From: JAGIBJ01 sp032119595
GTDB lineage: Bacteria; Actinomycetota; Thermoleophilia; Solirubrobacterales; Solirubrobacteraceae
Assembly: GCA_032119595.1 (NCBI GenBank)
Contig: JAUMBQ010000007.1
Span: 186,001 to 250,000, forward strand
Length of the DNA stretch: 64,000 bases
Reading direction: 5' to 3'
Positions within the stretch are counted from its first letter, which is position 1. The number at the start of each line of letters is the position of its first letter. The notes below the pieces were generated by a model that was not told where the DNA came from, did no database searches, and saw only the letters and a program-made list of their open reading frames with translations. The position numbers and the translations under genes were made by a program. Positions 16,151 through 24,274 of this stretch are shown here, one piece after another.

Positions 16151-17154
16151 GGCCCGGGAGCTTGGCACGGCGGGCCGGACTCAGGGTCGCCCGTGGCGCC
16201 GAGGATGCCCGCCCGGCACGCTAGTTCGAGGACCAGCGGAGCGACCTCGCCTGCACGCGACACCGTGAGCATGTGCCCGCCGTCGATCGCGTGGAAGTTG
16301 GCGCCGGGGATCGCGTTGGCGACGCTCCGGCCGCCCTTCCACGGGATCACCGTGTCGCCCCGCGCATGGATTACGGCGACGGGGAGTCTCAGGGTGCCGA
16401 GCATGCGATCCACGACGTCCATCTCGTCCGTCATCAGCTGCGCCTCACGGAGCAGCGAACGCAGCGAGCGCACGCGCAGCATGCTCTCCGCGACGACCGC
16501 AATCTGCTCGGCGTCCGGCGGATCAGGGGCGAATGAGGCCGGCCCGGCGGACCGGGCGATCATCTGCCGGCCGGCGCTGGACAGGACCGTCGCGGCGAGC
16601 GCGCCGCTCAGCCCCGGGTGGCGCAGCATGCGCTCGGCCGTCGCGAGGCCCGGCGGAACCGGACGCCCGCCTCGGTGCTCGCCCACGGCCGGTGCCAGCA
16701 GGACGAGCGCGCCGACGGCTGCCGGGAACCGCGACGCGAGCTCGGCGGCCGGAATCGCGCCGTAGCTGTGCCCCGCGACGAGCGCCGGGCCGTCGGCAAC
16801 CTCTGCGAGCACTTCGGCGTACAGGTCGACCTGTGCGGGGACCGGCAGCGCTTCCTCTGCCGACCCGCCATAGCCGGGGCGGTCGATCGCCACAACGTGG
16901 AACGAACCGGCCAGTTCGTCGCTGAGTCGATTCCAGTCTTCGGCTGCGCCGGGAAGGCCATGCAGGAGCAGGGCCGTCGGGGCCTGTTCGTCGCCCTGCG
17001 ACAGCACGCGAAGTCGCTGTCCGGAAGGGTCATCAGGCGCTCGCGGCGACCGCCTGGCGCGCCGGCCGTGCCAGACGCTCGAGTGCCGCGAAGGGAAGCC
17101 ACCAACCCTCAGCCTACGAGCGTGACCAACCCGCCACCCGCAGAGCCGCCCCAC
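16147..17154 (-). CDS. Alpha/beta hydrolase
   Basis: The open frame is 335 residues, but only from about residue 47 (LRVLSQGDEQAPTALLLHG) does it look like the fold; the first ~45 residues are Arg-rich and the 17154 start would lie only 17 bases from the divergent ecm gene, so the true start is probably near 17010-17030. The oxyanion loop LLHGLPGAAEDW, the nucleophile elbow LVAGHSYGAIPAA (Ser) and the late DGGHMLTV (His) complete the expected catalytic set, with Asp in HARGDTVIPW. Coupled to the MBL-fold gene downstream. Substrate unknown. Confidence 0.85.
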   Translation of the reverse strand: MGRLCGWRVGHARRLRVGGFPSRHSSVWHGRRARRSPRAPDDPSGQRLRVLSQGDEQAPTALLLHGLPGAAEDWNRLSDELAGSFHVVAIDRPGYGGSAEEALPVPAQVDLYAEVLAEVADGPALVAGHSYGAIPAAELASRFPAAVGALVLLAPAVGEHRGGRPVPPGLATAERMLRHPGLSGALAATVLSSAGRQMIARSAGPASFAPDPPDAEQIAVVAESMLRVRSLRSLLREAQLMTDEMDVVDRMLGTLRLPVAVIHARGDTVIPWKGGRSVANAIPGANFHAIDGGHMLTVSRAGEVAPLVLELACRAGILGATGDPESGPPCQAPGP

Positions 17155-17158
17155 TCCG

Positions 17159-17164
17159 TAGAAT
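17159..17164 (+). promoter_or_regulatory. -10 box of ecm (leaderless)
   Basis: TAGAAT, the best -10 match in the window, ends 7 bases before the ecm ATG at 17172. Confidence 0.6.
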
Positions 17165-17171
17165 CCCGCAG

Positions 17172-19166
17172 ATGAGCGAGCAGCCTGCGCACCGTCTGCC
17201 CCAGCGTGATCGTCCCTGGATGATGCGCACCTACGCGGGTCACTCCAACGCGAAGAAGAGCAACGAGCTGTACCGAGGCAACATTGCCAAGGGCCAGACC
17301 GGTCTCTCGATCGCGTTCGACCTGCCCACGCAGACCGGCTACGACTCCGACCACGTGCTCGCGCGCGGTGAGGTCGGCAAGGTCGGCGTGTCGATCGCCC
17401 ACAAGGGCGACATGCACGACCTGCTCGACGGCATTCCGCTCGGCACGATGAACTCGTCGATGACGATCAACGCGACCGCGGCCTGGCTGCTGTCGCTGTA
17501 CGTCACGGTCGCCGAGGAGAACGGCGTGGACCACCACGACCTCTCCGGCACGACCCAGAACGACATCATCAAGGAGTTCCTGGCCCGCGGCTCGTACGCG
17601 TTCCCGCCTGGCCCCTCGATGCGGCTGATCGCCGACATGATCGCCTACACGGTGATCGAGGTCCCGAAGTGGAACCCGATCAACATCTGCAGCTACCACT
17701 TGCAGGAGGCCGGCGCGACGCCCGTGCAGGAGATCGCGTTTGCCATGAGCAACGCAATCGCCGTCCTCGATGCGGCCCGCGAGCGCGTGCCGGAGGACAT
17801 GATGGGCGTCGTCTTCCAGCGGATCTCGTTCTTCGTGAACGCCGGCGTCAAGTTCATCGAGGAGCACGCCAAGCTCCGCGCGATGGGCATCCTCTGGGAG
17901 GAGCTCGGCCGCGAGCGCTACGGCGTCACCGACGAGAAGCAGCTGCGCTTCCGGTACGGCGTGCAGGTCAACTCGCTCGGGCTCACCGAGCAGCAGCCGG
18001 AAAACAACGTCCAGCGGATCGTGCTTGAGATGCTCGCCGTCACGCTCGGCAAGAACGCCCGGGCCCGCGCTGTGCAGCTCCCGGCGTGGAACGAGGCCCT
18101 CGGCCTCCCCCGCCCGTGGGATCAGCAGTGGGCGCTGCGCATGCAGCAGGTGCTCGCGTACGAGAGCGACGTCCTGGACTACCCCGACATCTTCGAAGGC
18201 TCCGTCGTGATGGACGGCCTCGTGGAGGAACTCCTCCAGGGCGCCCGCGCCGAGATGGCCGTCGTCGCTGAGCACGGCGGCGCCGTCGAGGCCGTGCCGT
18301 ACATGAAGGCCGCGTTGGTCGACAGTCATCGTGAGCGGATCGGCCGTATCGAAGACAAGTCGCAGGTCGTCGTCGGCCTCAACAAGTTCCAGGAGACCGA
18401 GCCCTCACCGCTCGTCGATGAGCAGGGCGGCATCATGACCGTCGACCCGAAGGTCGAGGCCGAGGTACAGGCTGCGCTCGCGAAGTGGCGCGAGTCGCGT
18501 GACTCAGCTGCGGTCGAGGAGGCCCTCGTCGAACTGCGCCGCGTCGCGCTCACCGAGGACGAGAACATCATGCCCGCGTCGATCGCGGCGGCGAAGGCTG
18601 GCGTCACCACCGGCGAGTGGTCCCAGGCGCTGCGCGACGCGTTCGGCGAGTACCGCGGACCCACGGGTGTCGGCGAGGCAACCGCCGGACCGGCCAGCGA
18701 CGAGATCGAGGCGCTGCGCGAGCAGGTCGCCCAGCTCGGTGAGGCGCTCGGCCGCACGCCCAAGATCGTCGTCGGCAAGCCCGGCCTCGACGGCCACTCC
18801 AACGGCTCCGAGCAGATCGCCGTGCGTGCTCGCGACGCCGGCTTCGATGTCGTCTACGAAGGCATCCGCCTCACCCCCGAGCAGATCGTGCGCTCGGCCA
18901 TTGACGAAGGTGTCCACATCGTTGCGCTCTCGATCCTGTCGGGCTCGCACATGGAACTCATCCCGGCGGTCGTCAACCTTCTGCGCGAAGCCGGATCGGA
19001 CGTGCCCGTCGTCGCCGGCGGCATCATTCCTGACGCCGACCACGCGCCGCTCATCGCTGCCGGCGTCTCGCGGATCTACACGCCCAAGGACTACGACATC
19101 ACGCAGATCATGCGTGACATGGCCGATCTCGTCGCCGAGACCGCCGGCGTCGCCGAAACCGCGTAG
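17172..19166 (+). CDS. ecm: Ethylmalonyl-CoA mutase, B12-dependent
   Basis: 664 residues. It rearranges ethylmalonyl-CoA to methylsuccinyl-CoA. The substrate barrel starts at once with MMRTYAGHSNAKKSNELYRG and GLSIAFDLPTQTGYDSDHV, then GTMNSSMTINATAAWLL, PKWNPINICSYHLQEAG and RYGVQVNSLGLTEQQPENN. The C-terminal B12 domain has KPGLDGHSNGSEQIAVRARD near residue 535, whose His is the cobalt ligand. The single-chain form lacking the long methylmalonyl-CoA mutase N-terminus, together with DGHSNGSEQ rather than DGHDRG, points to the ethylmalonyl enzyme. ccr nearby and meaB 3 kb downstream support this. Methylmalonyl-CoA mutase is the alternative. Confidence 0.9.
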   Translation: MSEQPAHRLPQRDRPWMMRTYAGHSNAKKSNELYRGNIAKGQTGLSIAFDLPTQTGYDSDHVLARGEVGKVGVSIAHKGDMHDLLDGIPLGTMNSSMTINATAAWLLSLYVTVAEENGVDHHDLSGTTQNDIIKEFLARGSYAFPPGPSMRLIADMIAYTVIEVPKWNPINICSYHLQEAGATPVQEIAFAMSNAIAVLDAARERVPEDMMGVVFQRISFFVNAGVKFIEEHAKLRAMGILWEELGRERYGVTDEKQLRFRYGVQVNSLGLTEQQPENNVQRIVLEMLAVTLGKNARARAVQLPAWNEALGLPRPWDQQWALRMQQVLAYESDVLDYPDIFEGSVVMDGLVEELLQGARAEMAVVAEHGGAVEAVPYMKAALVDSHRERIGRIEDKSQVVVGLNKFQETEPSPLVDEQGGIMTVDPKVEAEVQAALAKWRESRDSAAVEEALVELRRVALTEDENIMPASIAAAKAGVTTGEWSQALRDAFGEYRGPTGVGEATAGPASDEIEALREQVAQLGEALGRTPKIVVGKPGLDGHSNGSEQIAVRARDAGFDVVYEGIRLTPEQIVRSAIDEGVHIVALSILSGSHMELIPAVVNLLREAGSDVPVVAGGIIPDADHAPLIAAGVSRIYTPKDYDITQIMRDMADLVAETAGVAETA

Positions 19167-19280
19167 CCCCGACCCCGCCGGGTCGCGGACGCTGCCCTGG
19201 CCGCGGTCGGCGGGCCGACGCGCGTCCGATGGTGCTCAGGACGACGGAATCCCGCGGCTCACCACCCCAGTGTCGACGAT

Positions 19281-20300
19281 CTACTCGTCGATCTGGGCGC
19301 TGACGGTCGCCACACAGTTCGTGGTACCGCCAGCACGGGTGACGCCGTGGATATCGAGTGTGAGCCGCTCGCCCGAGGACGCGAGCACCGAGAGCTGAAA
19401 GACCCGCGACTGGTTGTCCAGGAGATTTCCGGCTCCGGCGCTGGACTGCACCGAGAGGGAATCGTTGGTCGCGCCGAGGTGCTTGCTGCGATGGACGATC
19501 GCGGATGAGTCGCCCGCCTCACTCACCGCGGGAACGGGCGTGTAGATGACGAGTGCGTTCTGGGCCGCGGGAGACGCATTGGTCCAAGCGATGCTCAGGA
19601 ACTTGTGCTCCGTGGTCGTGCTGTTAAGACACCGCAGTGCGAGCTGGCCGGCCAAGGGCGTGCCGATCGCAAACGACGCGCTCGACGGGCTCGTCGTGAT
19701 CGTGCCGTCAAAGGTGACGGTCCGCGGCCCGCCCTTGACCACGCCGACCAGCGTCGACTCGTCGATATCGGCCCCGGTAAGCGCGTTGGCGGCGACTTTG
19801 GCGCTCGTGACGGTGTCGTTTGCGAGCGTCGGGTTCGGGTAGGTCCCAGCGAGGACCCCGCCAGCCGGACCGGTGCTTGGCCCCGCAGGCCCCTGGATTC
19901 CTTGGATTCCCTGTGGGCCCTGGCTGCCCTGCAAGCCCTGGCTGCCCTGCAGGCCCGGAGCACCGGGCTCACCCTTCAGGCCAGCCGGCCCGGTGTCGCC
20001 CTTGGCTCCGGCCGGACCCGTCGCGCCCGTCAGACCGATCGCGCCCTTCGGCCCTTCCGGGCCCGTCCCGCCGGACGGCCCCGCCGGGCCCGTCGTCCGC
20101 AGGCCCGGCGCGAGATCAACAGCCTGAATCGTGCCGTTCTTGATCTTCGCGCTCGTGACGGCATTCTTCTTGAGCTGCGCGTTGCCAACACTGTTCGCCG
20201 GTATCGACACCGCGGCGTAAGACACGCCGCCGAGCGCGACGAACGCCGCAACCGTCGACATGACATTGGCGTACGTGACGTGCTGGCTGCCCCGGAACAT
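19281..20300 (-). CDS. Secreted or anchored collagen-like protein
   Basis: 339 residues. An N-terminal hydrophobic segment (VMSTVAAFVALGGVSYAAVS, about 13-32) acts as signal or anchor. Then comes a short region with SAKIKNGTIQAVDLAPG, a Gly-X-Y collagen-like stretch (about residues 68-148, ~25 triplets, rich in GPAG, GATG, GLQG), and a C-terminal beta-rich domain of ~180 residues with two cysteines (LRCLNS and TNCVAT) that could form a disulfide. The layout fits an exported trimeric fibre with a globular head. Role unknown. A similar, shorter protein is encoded at 36959-37750. Confidence 0.75.
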   Translation of the reverse strand: MFRGSQHVTYANVMSTVAAFVALGGVSYAAVSIPANSVGNAQLKKNAVTSAKIKNGTIQAVDLAPGLRTTGPAGPSGGTGPEGPKGAIGLTGATGPAGAKGDTGPAGLKGEPGAPGLQGSQGLQGSQGPQGIQGIQGPAGPSTGPAGGVLAGTYPNPTLANDTVTSAKVAANALTGADIDESTLVGVVKGGPRTVTFDGTITTSPSSASFAIGTPLAGQLALRCLNSTTTEHKFLSIAWTNASPAAQNALVIYTPVPAVSEAGDSSAIVHRSKHLGATNDSLSVQSSAGAGNLLDNQSRVFQLSVLASSGERLTLDIHGVTRAGGTTNCVATVSAQIDE

Positions 20301-20458
20301 GATGAAGCCACCGTACTGGCACGCAGCCGCTATGGCGAGGATGCGGCATGCGACGGCACTCGCGTCCGATCGGTGTCGCGATCAGCGGCTCCCGAGTGCG
20401 CGAACGCGCCCGTCGGTCACGCCGCCCGGCGAGACCTGGCGCGATACGCTCAGCGACT

Positions 20459-20848
20459 GTGATTGCGCCCCGTCCCCTTGCCGCGCCTATCTTGCTGACG
20501 GCGCTCGGCTTCGCGCTCGCCGGGTGCGGTGACAAGACCGTCGACACCGCCGCACTCAAGCAACAGCTCAGCGGCGTCGCCGACGCGCTCGATGCCTGCG
20601 TCGCCAAGACGAGCGACGCCCGGAAATGCACCACCGAGGAAGCCCTCGGCAAGCTCCCGGACGGGACCGAACTCGGCGCCGACACCGGCCAGATCAAGGT
20701 GCAGGCGAACAAGCCTCTGCGCTACGAACTCGTCGCCGAAGTCGGTGACGACGTCCAATTCTCCGTCGTCGCAGCGCCCGTTGGCGCCCGCAAACGATTC
20801 TGCCTCCCTGCCGGCCGCGGCGACTGCCCCAACAGCGGCGCGTGGTGA
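20459..20848 (+). CDS. Small lipoprotein, unknown function
   Basis: About 129 residues from GTG 20459. A short signal sequence ends in the lipobox ALAGCGDK, giving a lipid-anchored Cys near residue 21. The mature part has three further Cys (ACVAKTSDARKCT, RFCLPAGRGDC) and repeats charged and small residues; no domain recognised. TACGCT (20445-20450) ends 8 bases upstream, fixing this start over the longer upstream frame. Its stop overlaps the start of the next lipoprotein gene. Confidence 0.65.
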   Translation: MIAPRPLAAPILLTALGFALAGCGDKTVDTAALKQQLSGVADALDACVAKTSDARKCTTEEALGKLPDGTELGADTGQIKVQANKPLRYELVAEVGDDVQFSVVAAPVGARKRFCLPAGRGDCPNSGAW

Positions 20849-21567
20849 TCAGGCACCGCTCACCCACGCCCCGCCCGGCCCGCGCCCTTGCCAGCGGGGC
20901 ACTGGGACGCGCCGCCGTCGCAACTTCGATCGCGGTGACGCTCGCATTCTCGTCGTGCGGCGGCAGCAGCGAAGCCCCGTTCGCCGGGCAACCGCAAGGC
21001 GAAGACGGCGCGCCACTCACCACCACCGCCCCCGGCGAGCCGGCGATCGCGACTCCACCCGTCGCCAGTTCGCCCACCACGCCCAACGCCACCACGCCGA
21101 CCACCCCCGGCGAATCCACGCCGCCCGCGAGCCCCGTGCCCGCCACCACCGCGCCCGCCAACCCACCAGCCGACAACCCCTCGCCCGCCGGTACGGTGCC
21201 CGACGCCGCCACCAAAGCCGGCAAGCGCCCCCGCAGCCTCAGCCAGCGCATCGCGGCCGACACCACCGCCAAACTCAACGTCCGCACCATGGTGTCGATC
21301 ATCGAAGGCTGCCACTCCGGCCGCGACACCTACAAAGCCTGCAACACCCACAAGGAACTCGGCAGCCCCACCCTCCTTGGCCTCACCATCGGCAAAAAGC
21401 GCGGCGAAGTCCAAATCTCCGCCACCGACAACGGCTTCCGCATCACCGGCCACTCCATGAGCGGCGCCAAATTCACCGTCGCCCGCGGCCCCAAAGGCGA
21501 CCGCTTCAAATGCATCTCCGGCCGCATGCCAGGCGCATGCCCTGCAGATAGAACCTGGTCGTTCTGA
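20845..21567 (+). CDS. Second lipoprotein with Pro/Thr-rich spacer
   Basis: About 240 residues, starting in the GTGA overlap with the preceding gene. The N-terminal signal ends in VTLAFSSCGG, a plausible lipobox. Residues ~50-130 are a Pro/Thr/Ala-rich spacer (TTTAPGEP, TTPNATTPTTPGEST), as in wall-spanning lipoproteins. The C-terminal ~110 residues form a small domain with four Cys in two pairs (EGCHSGRDTYKACNTHKELG; FKCISGRMPGACP). The Cys pattern and terminal Trp recall pilin heads, but that is only a resemblance. It is probably exported together with its partner. Confidence 0.65.
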   Translation: MIRHRSPTPRPARALASGALGRAAVATSIAVTLAFSSCGGSSEAPFAGQPQGEDGAPLTTTAPGEPAIATPPVASSPTTPNATTPTTPGESTPPASPVPATTAPANPPADNPSPAGTVPDAATKAGKRPRSLSQRIAADTTAKLNVRTMVSIIEGCHSGRDTYKACNTHKELGSPTLLGLTIGKKRGEVQISATDNGFRITGHSMSGAKFTVARGPKGDRFKCISGRMPGACPADRTWSF

Positions 21568-21679
21568 GGGACTCTCGCTCGCATCTTCCGTCCGCGTGAA
21601 GCCGACATGGCCGGAGGCCTGAGTCGGCTCCACCCGAACGAAATCTGCTTCGCGATAGCCACCTCAGAACGACCCGGTT
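21552..21679. repeat. 128-base element with 18-bp inverted ends
   Basis: AACCTGGTCGTTCTGAGG at 21552-21569 is repeated inverted, with one mismatch, at 21662-21679. Between them lies a nested hairpin AGCCGAC...GTCGGCT around 21600-21630. The left end includes the stop codon of the lipoprotein gene; the right end stops 12 bases before the convergent SDR gene. It could be a two-way terminator, a structured RNA or a small MITE-like element. No clear target-site duplication is seen. Confidence 0.6.
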
Positions 21680-21690
21680 GACGATCGACG

Positions 21691-22431
21691 TTAAGGCTGT
21701 TTGGTCGGCCGGATCAGGATCTCGTTGATGGCCGCATAGCTCGGTCGGCTTGCCATGTAGACCACCGCGTCGGCGATGTCCTCGGACTGCAGGATCTCCA
21801 TGCCGTCGAACCGCTTCTTGAAGCCCGCCATCGCGGTGTCGCTCGTGATGTGATCCGTGAGCTCCGTCGCCACGGCGCCCGGCTCCACCAACCCGACGCG
21901 CACGTCGTGCCCCTGCAGTTCCTGACGCAGCGCGTCAGACCAGCCCACGACGCCCCACTTGGTCGCGTTGTAGACCGACGCGTTCGGCCCCGATGTGCGC
22001 CCGGCGACCGACGAGATGTTCACGATGTCGCCGCCGCCGTCCTTCAGGTCGTCGAGGAACGCGTTCGTCGTGAGCAGCACGCCCGTCACGTTGGTATCGA
22101 CCATCTGCTTCCACTGCGCCACCTGCCCCTCGTCAAAGGGCGAGAGCAGCATCACGCCGGCGTTGTTGACCAGCAGGTCGACACGCCCCAGCTCGCGCGC
22201 ACCCACCACGGCCCGCTGCAGACTCGCTGCGTCCGTCACGTCGGCCTCAATCGCCAGGGCGCTGCGGCCGGCATCGGCGAGTTCCTGTTGCAGCGCCTGA
22301 ATCCGGTCGATGCGGCGGGCGAGCAAGACCACCGCAGCGCCCTGCTCCGCCAGCGCTCGCGCCGTCGCCGCGCCGATCCCGCTCGACGCACCCGTGATGA
22401 CCGCAACGCGGCCCGTGAGATCAAGGTTCAT
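21691..22431 (-). CDS. Short-chain dehydrogenase/reductase (classical)
   Basis: 246 residues from ATG 22431. It has the NAD(P) motif VAVITGASSGIGAATARALA, the LVNNAGVMLLSPFD motif, the catalytic Ser in IVNISSVAGRTSGPN and the YNATKWGVVGWSDALRQELQ Tyr-x-x-x-Lys. The C-terminus ends EILIRPTKQP, as in YdfG/serine-dehydrogenase-like members. Substrate unknown. TAGCCT lies 7 bases before the ATG on the minus strand. It diverges from meaB, with 41 bases between the starts. Confidence 0.9.
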   Translation of the reverse strand: MNLDLTGRVAVITGASSGIGAATARALAEQGAAVVLLARRIDRIQALQQELADAGRSALAIEADVTDAASLQRAVVGARELGRVDLLVNNAGVMLLSPFDEGQVAQWKQMVDTNVTGVLLTTNAFLDDLKDGGGDIVNISSVAGRTSGPNASVYNATKWGVVGWSDALRQELQGHDVRVGLVEPGAVATELTDHITSDTAMAGFKKRFDGMEILQSEDIADAVVYMASRPSYAAINEILIRPTKQP

Positions 22432-22472
22432 GGCCGCGAGGCTAGTGCGCCGCTTGGTACCGTCCGCGCCTA

Positions 22473-23459
22473 GTGCAGATCGACCTCGCAGAGCAGCTCG
22501 CGCAGCGCCTCCTCGCCGGTGATCGCACCGCCGCACCGCTCGTGCTGAACCTGCTCGAGAACCGCAACGAGCGCACCGCCCCGGCGCGCCGGGCGCTGCT
22601 CGCCGCCCTGTCGCCCGCCGCGACTGGCCACGAACTCCCCGGTCAGGTGATCGGACTCACCGGACCGCCCGGCGCCGGCAAGTCGACGCTGCTCGGCGCG
22701 CTCATCACCGAATGGCGCCGGCGCGGCGCAACGGTCGCGTTGCTGGCCGTCGACCCATCGTCCAAGCGCTCGGGCGGCTCGCTCCTCGGCGACCGTGCAC
22801 GCCTCTTCCTGGACCCCGAGGACCGCGGCACGTACGTGCGCTCGATGGCCTCCGCCGGCCAACTCGGCGGGCTCGCACCGGCAACGCGCGCGGCCGCCCA
22901 CGCGCTCGCCGCCTGCTTCGACATCGTGATCGTGGAGACCGTCGGCGTCGGTCAGTCCGAGACCGAGATCGCCGAGGTCGCCGACACCACGGCCGTGATC
23001 GTCCAGCCGGCCTCCGGCGACGCGCTGCAGTTCCTCAAGAGCGGGATCATGGAAGTCCCGGACGTCCTCGTCATCACGAAAGCCGACCTCGGGCGGGTGG
23101 CGCTCAGCGCGCGCCGCGACCTGCTCGCCGCCCTGCGTTCCACGGGCGACCGCGAGACCGAGGTCGTCCTCGTGTCGTCGGTGTCGCCGACGCAGGGGAT
23201 CCCTGAGTTGATCGACGCCCTCGCTCGGCACCGCGAGCGGACCGACCTCCCCACCCGGCGAGCTGCGGCGCGCCGTTCAAGCGCCGTTGCTGCGTTTGCC
23301 CGCGAGTACGGCGAGCGAGCGATTCGCCAGCTCGGCGGGCCACGTCGGGCCGCCCGCGTCCTGGACGACGACGCCCCGGACCTCGATGTCGAGTCGCTCG
23401 TTGCGCTGCTCGCCGACCGCGCCGCAAACGCCGCCGGCCTGGCAGACTCCGCGTCGTGA
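22473..23459 (+). CDS. meaB: MeaB/ArgK-type GTPase, mutase chaperone
   Basis: 328 residues. It is a G3E-family GTPase that loads and protects the B12 cofactor of acyl-CoA mutases such as the Ecm encoded upstream. It has the P-loop LTGPPGAGKSTLLGAL near residue 68, LLAVDPSSKRSGGSLLGDR (MeaB Switch region), IVETVGVGQSETEIAEVAD near 152, and VITKADLGR for guanine binding. The start is GTG 22473, with TACCGT 9 bases upstream. Its stop overlaps the next GTG (GTGA). Confidence 0.93.
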   Translation: MQIDLAEQLAQRLLAGDRTAAPLVLNLLENRNERTAPARRALLAALSPAATGHELPGQVIGLTGPPGAGKSTLLGALITEWRRRGATVALLAVDPSSKRSGGSLLGDRARLFLDPEDRGTYVRSMASAGQLGGLAPATRAAAHALAACFDIVIVETVGVGQSETEIAEVADTTAVIVQPASGDALQFLKSGIMEVPDVLVITKADLGRVALSARRDLLAALRSTGDRETEVVLVSSVSPTQGIPELIDALARHRERTDLPTRRAAARRSSAVAAFAREYGERAIRQLGGPRRAARVLDDDAPDLDVESLVALLADRAANAAGLADSAS

Positions 23460-23656
23460 AGCCGTTGCTCCTCAAGGTCGCCACTCTGGTCGCGGTGTTC
23501 GCCGTCGTCACCGCCATCGCGTCGATCGCCGGAGCCAAGAACCTCGGCACGGCCATGACCTTTGGCCAAGTCGCGTTCGGCCTCACGCTCCTCGCGCTGA
23601 TGGTCACCAGCGCTCGTCCGGCAGCGCGCGACGCCGCCGACGACACCGCCGGCTGA
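23456..23656 (+). CDS. Small membrane protein coupled to meaB
   Basis: 66 residues, with two predicted membrane helices (about 5-25 and 34-52) separated by GAKNLGTAMTFGQ, and a charged C-terminal tail. The start GTG overlaps the meaB stop by four bases (GTGA). No family recognised. Confidence 0.6.
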   Translation: MKPLLLKVATLVAVFAVVTAIASIAGAKNLGTAMTFGQVAFGLTLLALMVTSARPAARDAADDTAG

Positions 23657-23712
23657 CCACGCCGGGCGAGGCCGCCCGGCTGCCGCGGCGCGGCGCCAAT
23701 AAGCTGGACGGC

Positions 23713-24273
23713 GTGCAAGCTGAGTTCCCCAAGCCCTGGCTGCGGTGCTACCGCTGCTGGTCGACCCGTCTCGAAGTGCAGGTGCACTACGACGGCATCC
23801 ATCGGATCGACCCGATCAGCGGCCGCCGGGTGGAGGCGATCGACGAGCTCCAGGAGGCCGTCGTGCAGTGCCTGGACTGCCTCCATGACCAGCCGCACCT
23901 CGGGTTCGCGGATGATCGCGTCGAGCCGATCGAGGACCGCTGGGAGCGCATGATCGCCGGCACGCCGTGGGTCGCTTCCTGCACCGTGCGAGTCGATAGT
24001 GACCTCGTCGAGACGTGCGAGGGGCCCGAAGCGGCCGACGCCCTGTCCTACGCCGCGTTCGGCGACCATGGCACCCGCGAGTTCTTCACACACGTGCGGT
24101 TCCACACCCACGAGAAGGACGGCTCGGTCATCGTCCACCTGCTCGTCGAGCTCTACGCCCGCTCGGCTGAAGAGGCCACCGACGTGCTCGAGACCGCCGC
24201 CCGCGGCAACCTCGCGATCACGTCGCTCGCCGAAGAGGCCCGGCCGCCCGCCGCCGCAGACGACTCGCACTGA
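23713..24273 (+). CDS. Unknown protein with two CxxC pairs
   Basis: About 186 residues from GTG 23713; TAAGCT sits 7 bases upstream. The N-terminus has CYRCWSTRLEVQVHYDG and, 40 residues on, VVQCLDCLHDQPH: two CxxC pairs that likely hold a zinc ion. The rest is alpha/beta with acidic patches, including THVRFHTHEKDGSVIVHLLV. No known family. It is third after meaB and ends one base from the convergent histidine kinase stop. Confidence 0.65.
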   Translation: MQAEFPKPWLRCYRCWSTRLEVQVHYDGIHRIDPISGRRVEAIDELQEAVVQCLDCLHDQPHLGFADDRVEPIEDRWERMIAGTPWVASCTVRVDSDLVETCEGPEAADALSYAAFGDHGTREFFTHVRFHTHEKDGSVIVHLLVELYARSAEEATDVLETAARGNLAITSLAEEARPPAAADDSH

Positions 24274-24274
24274 G

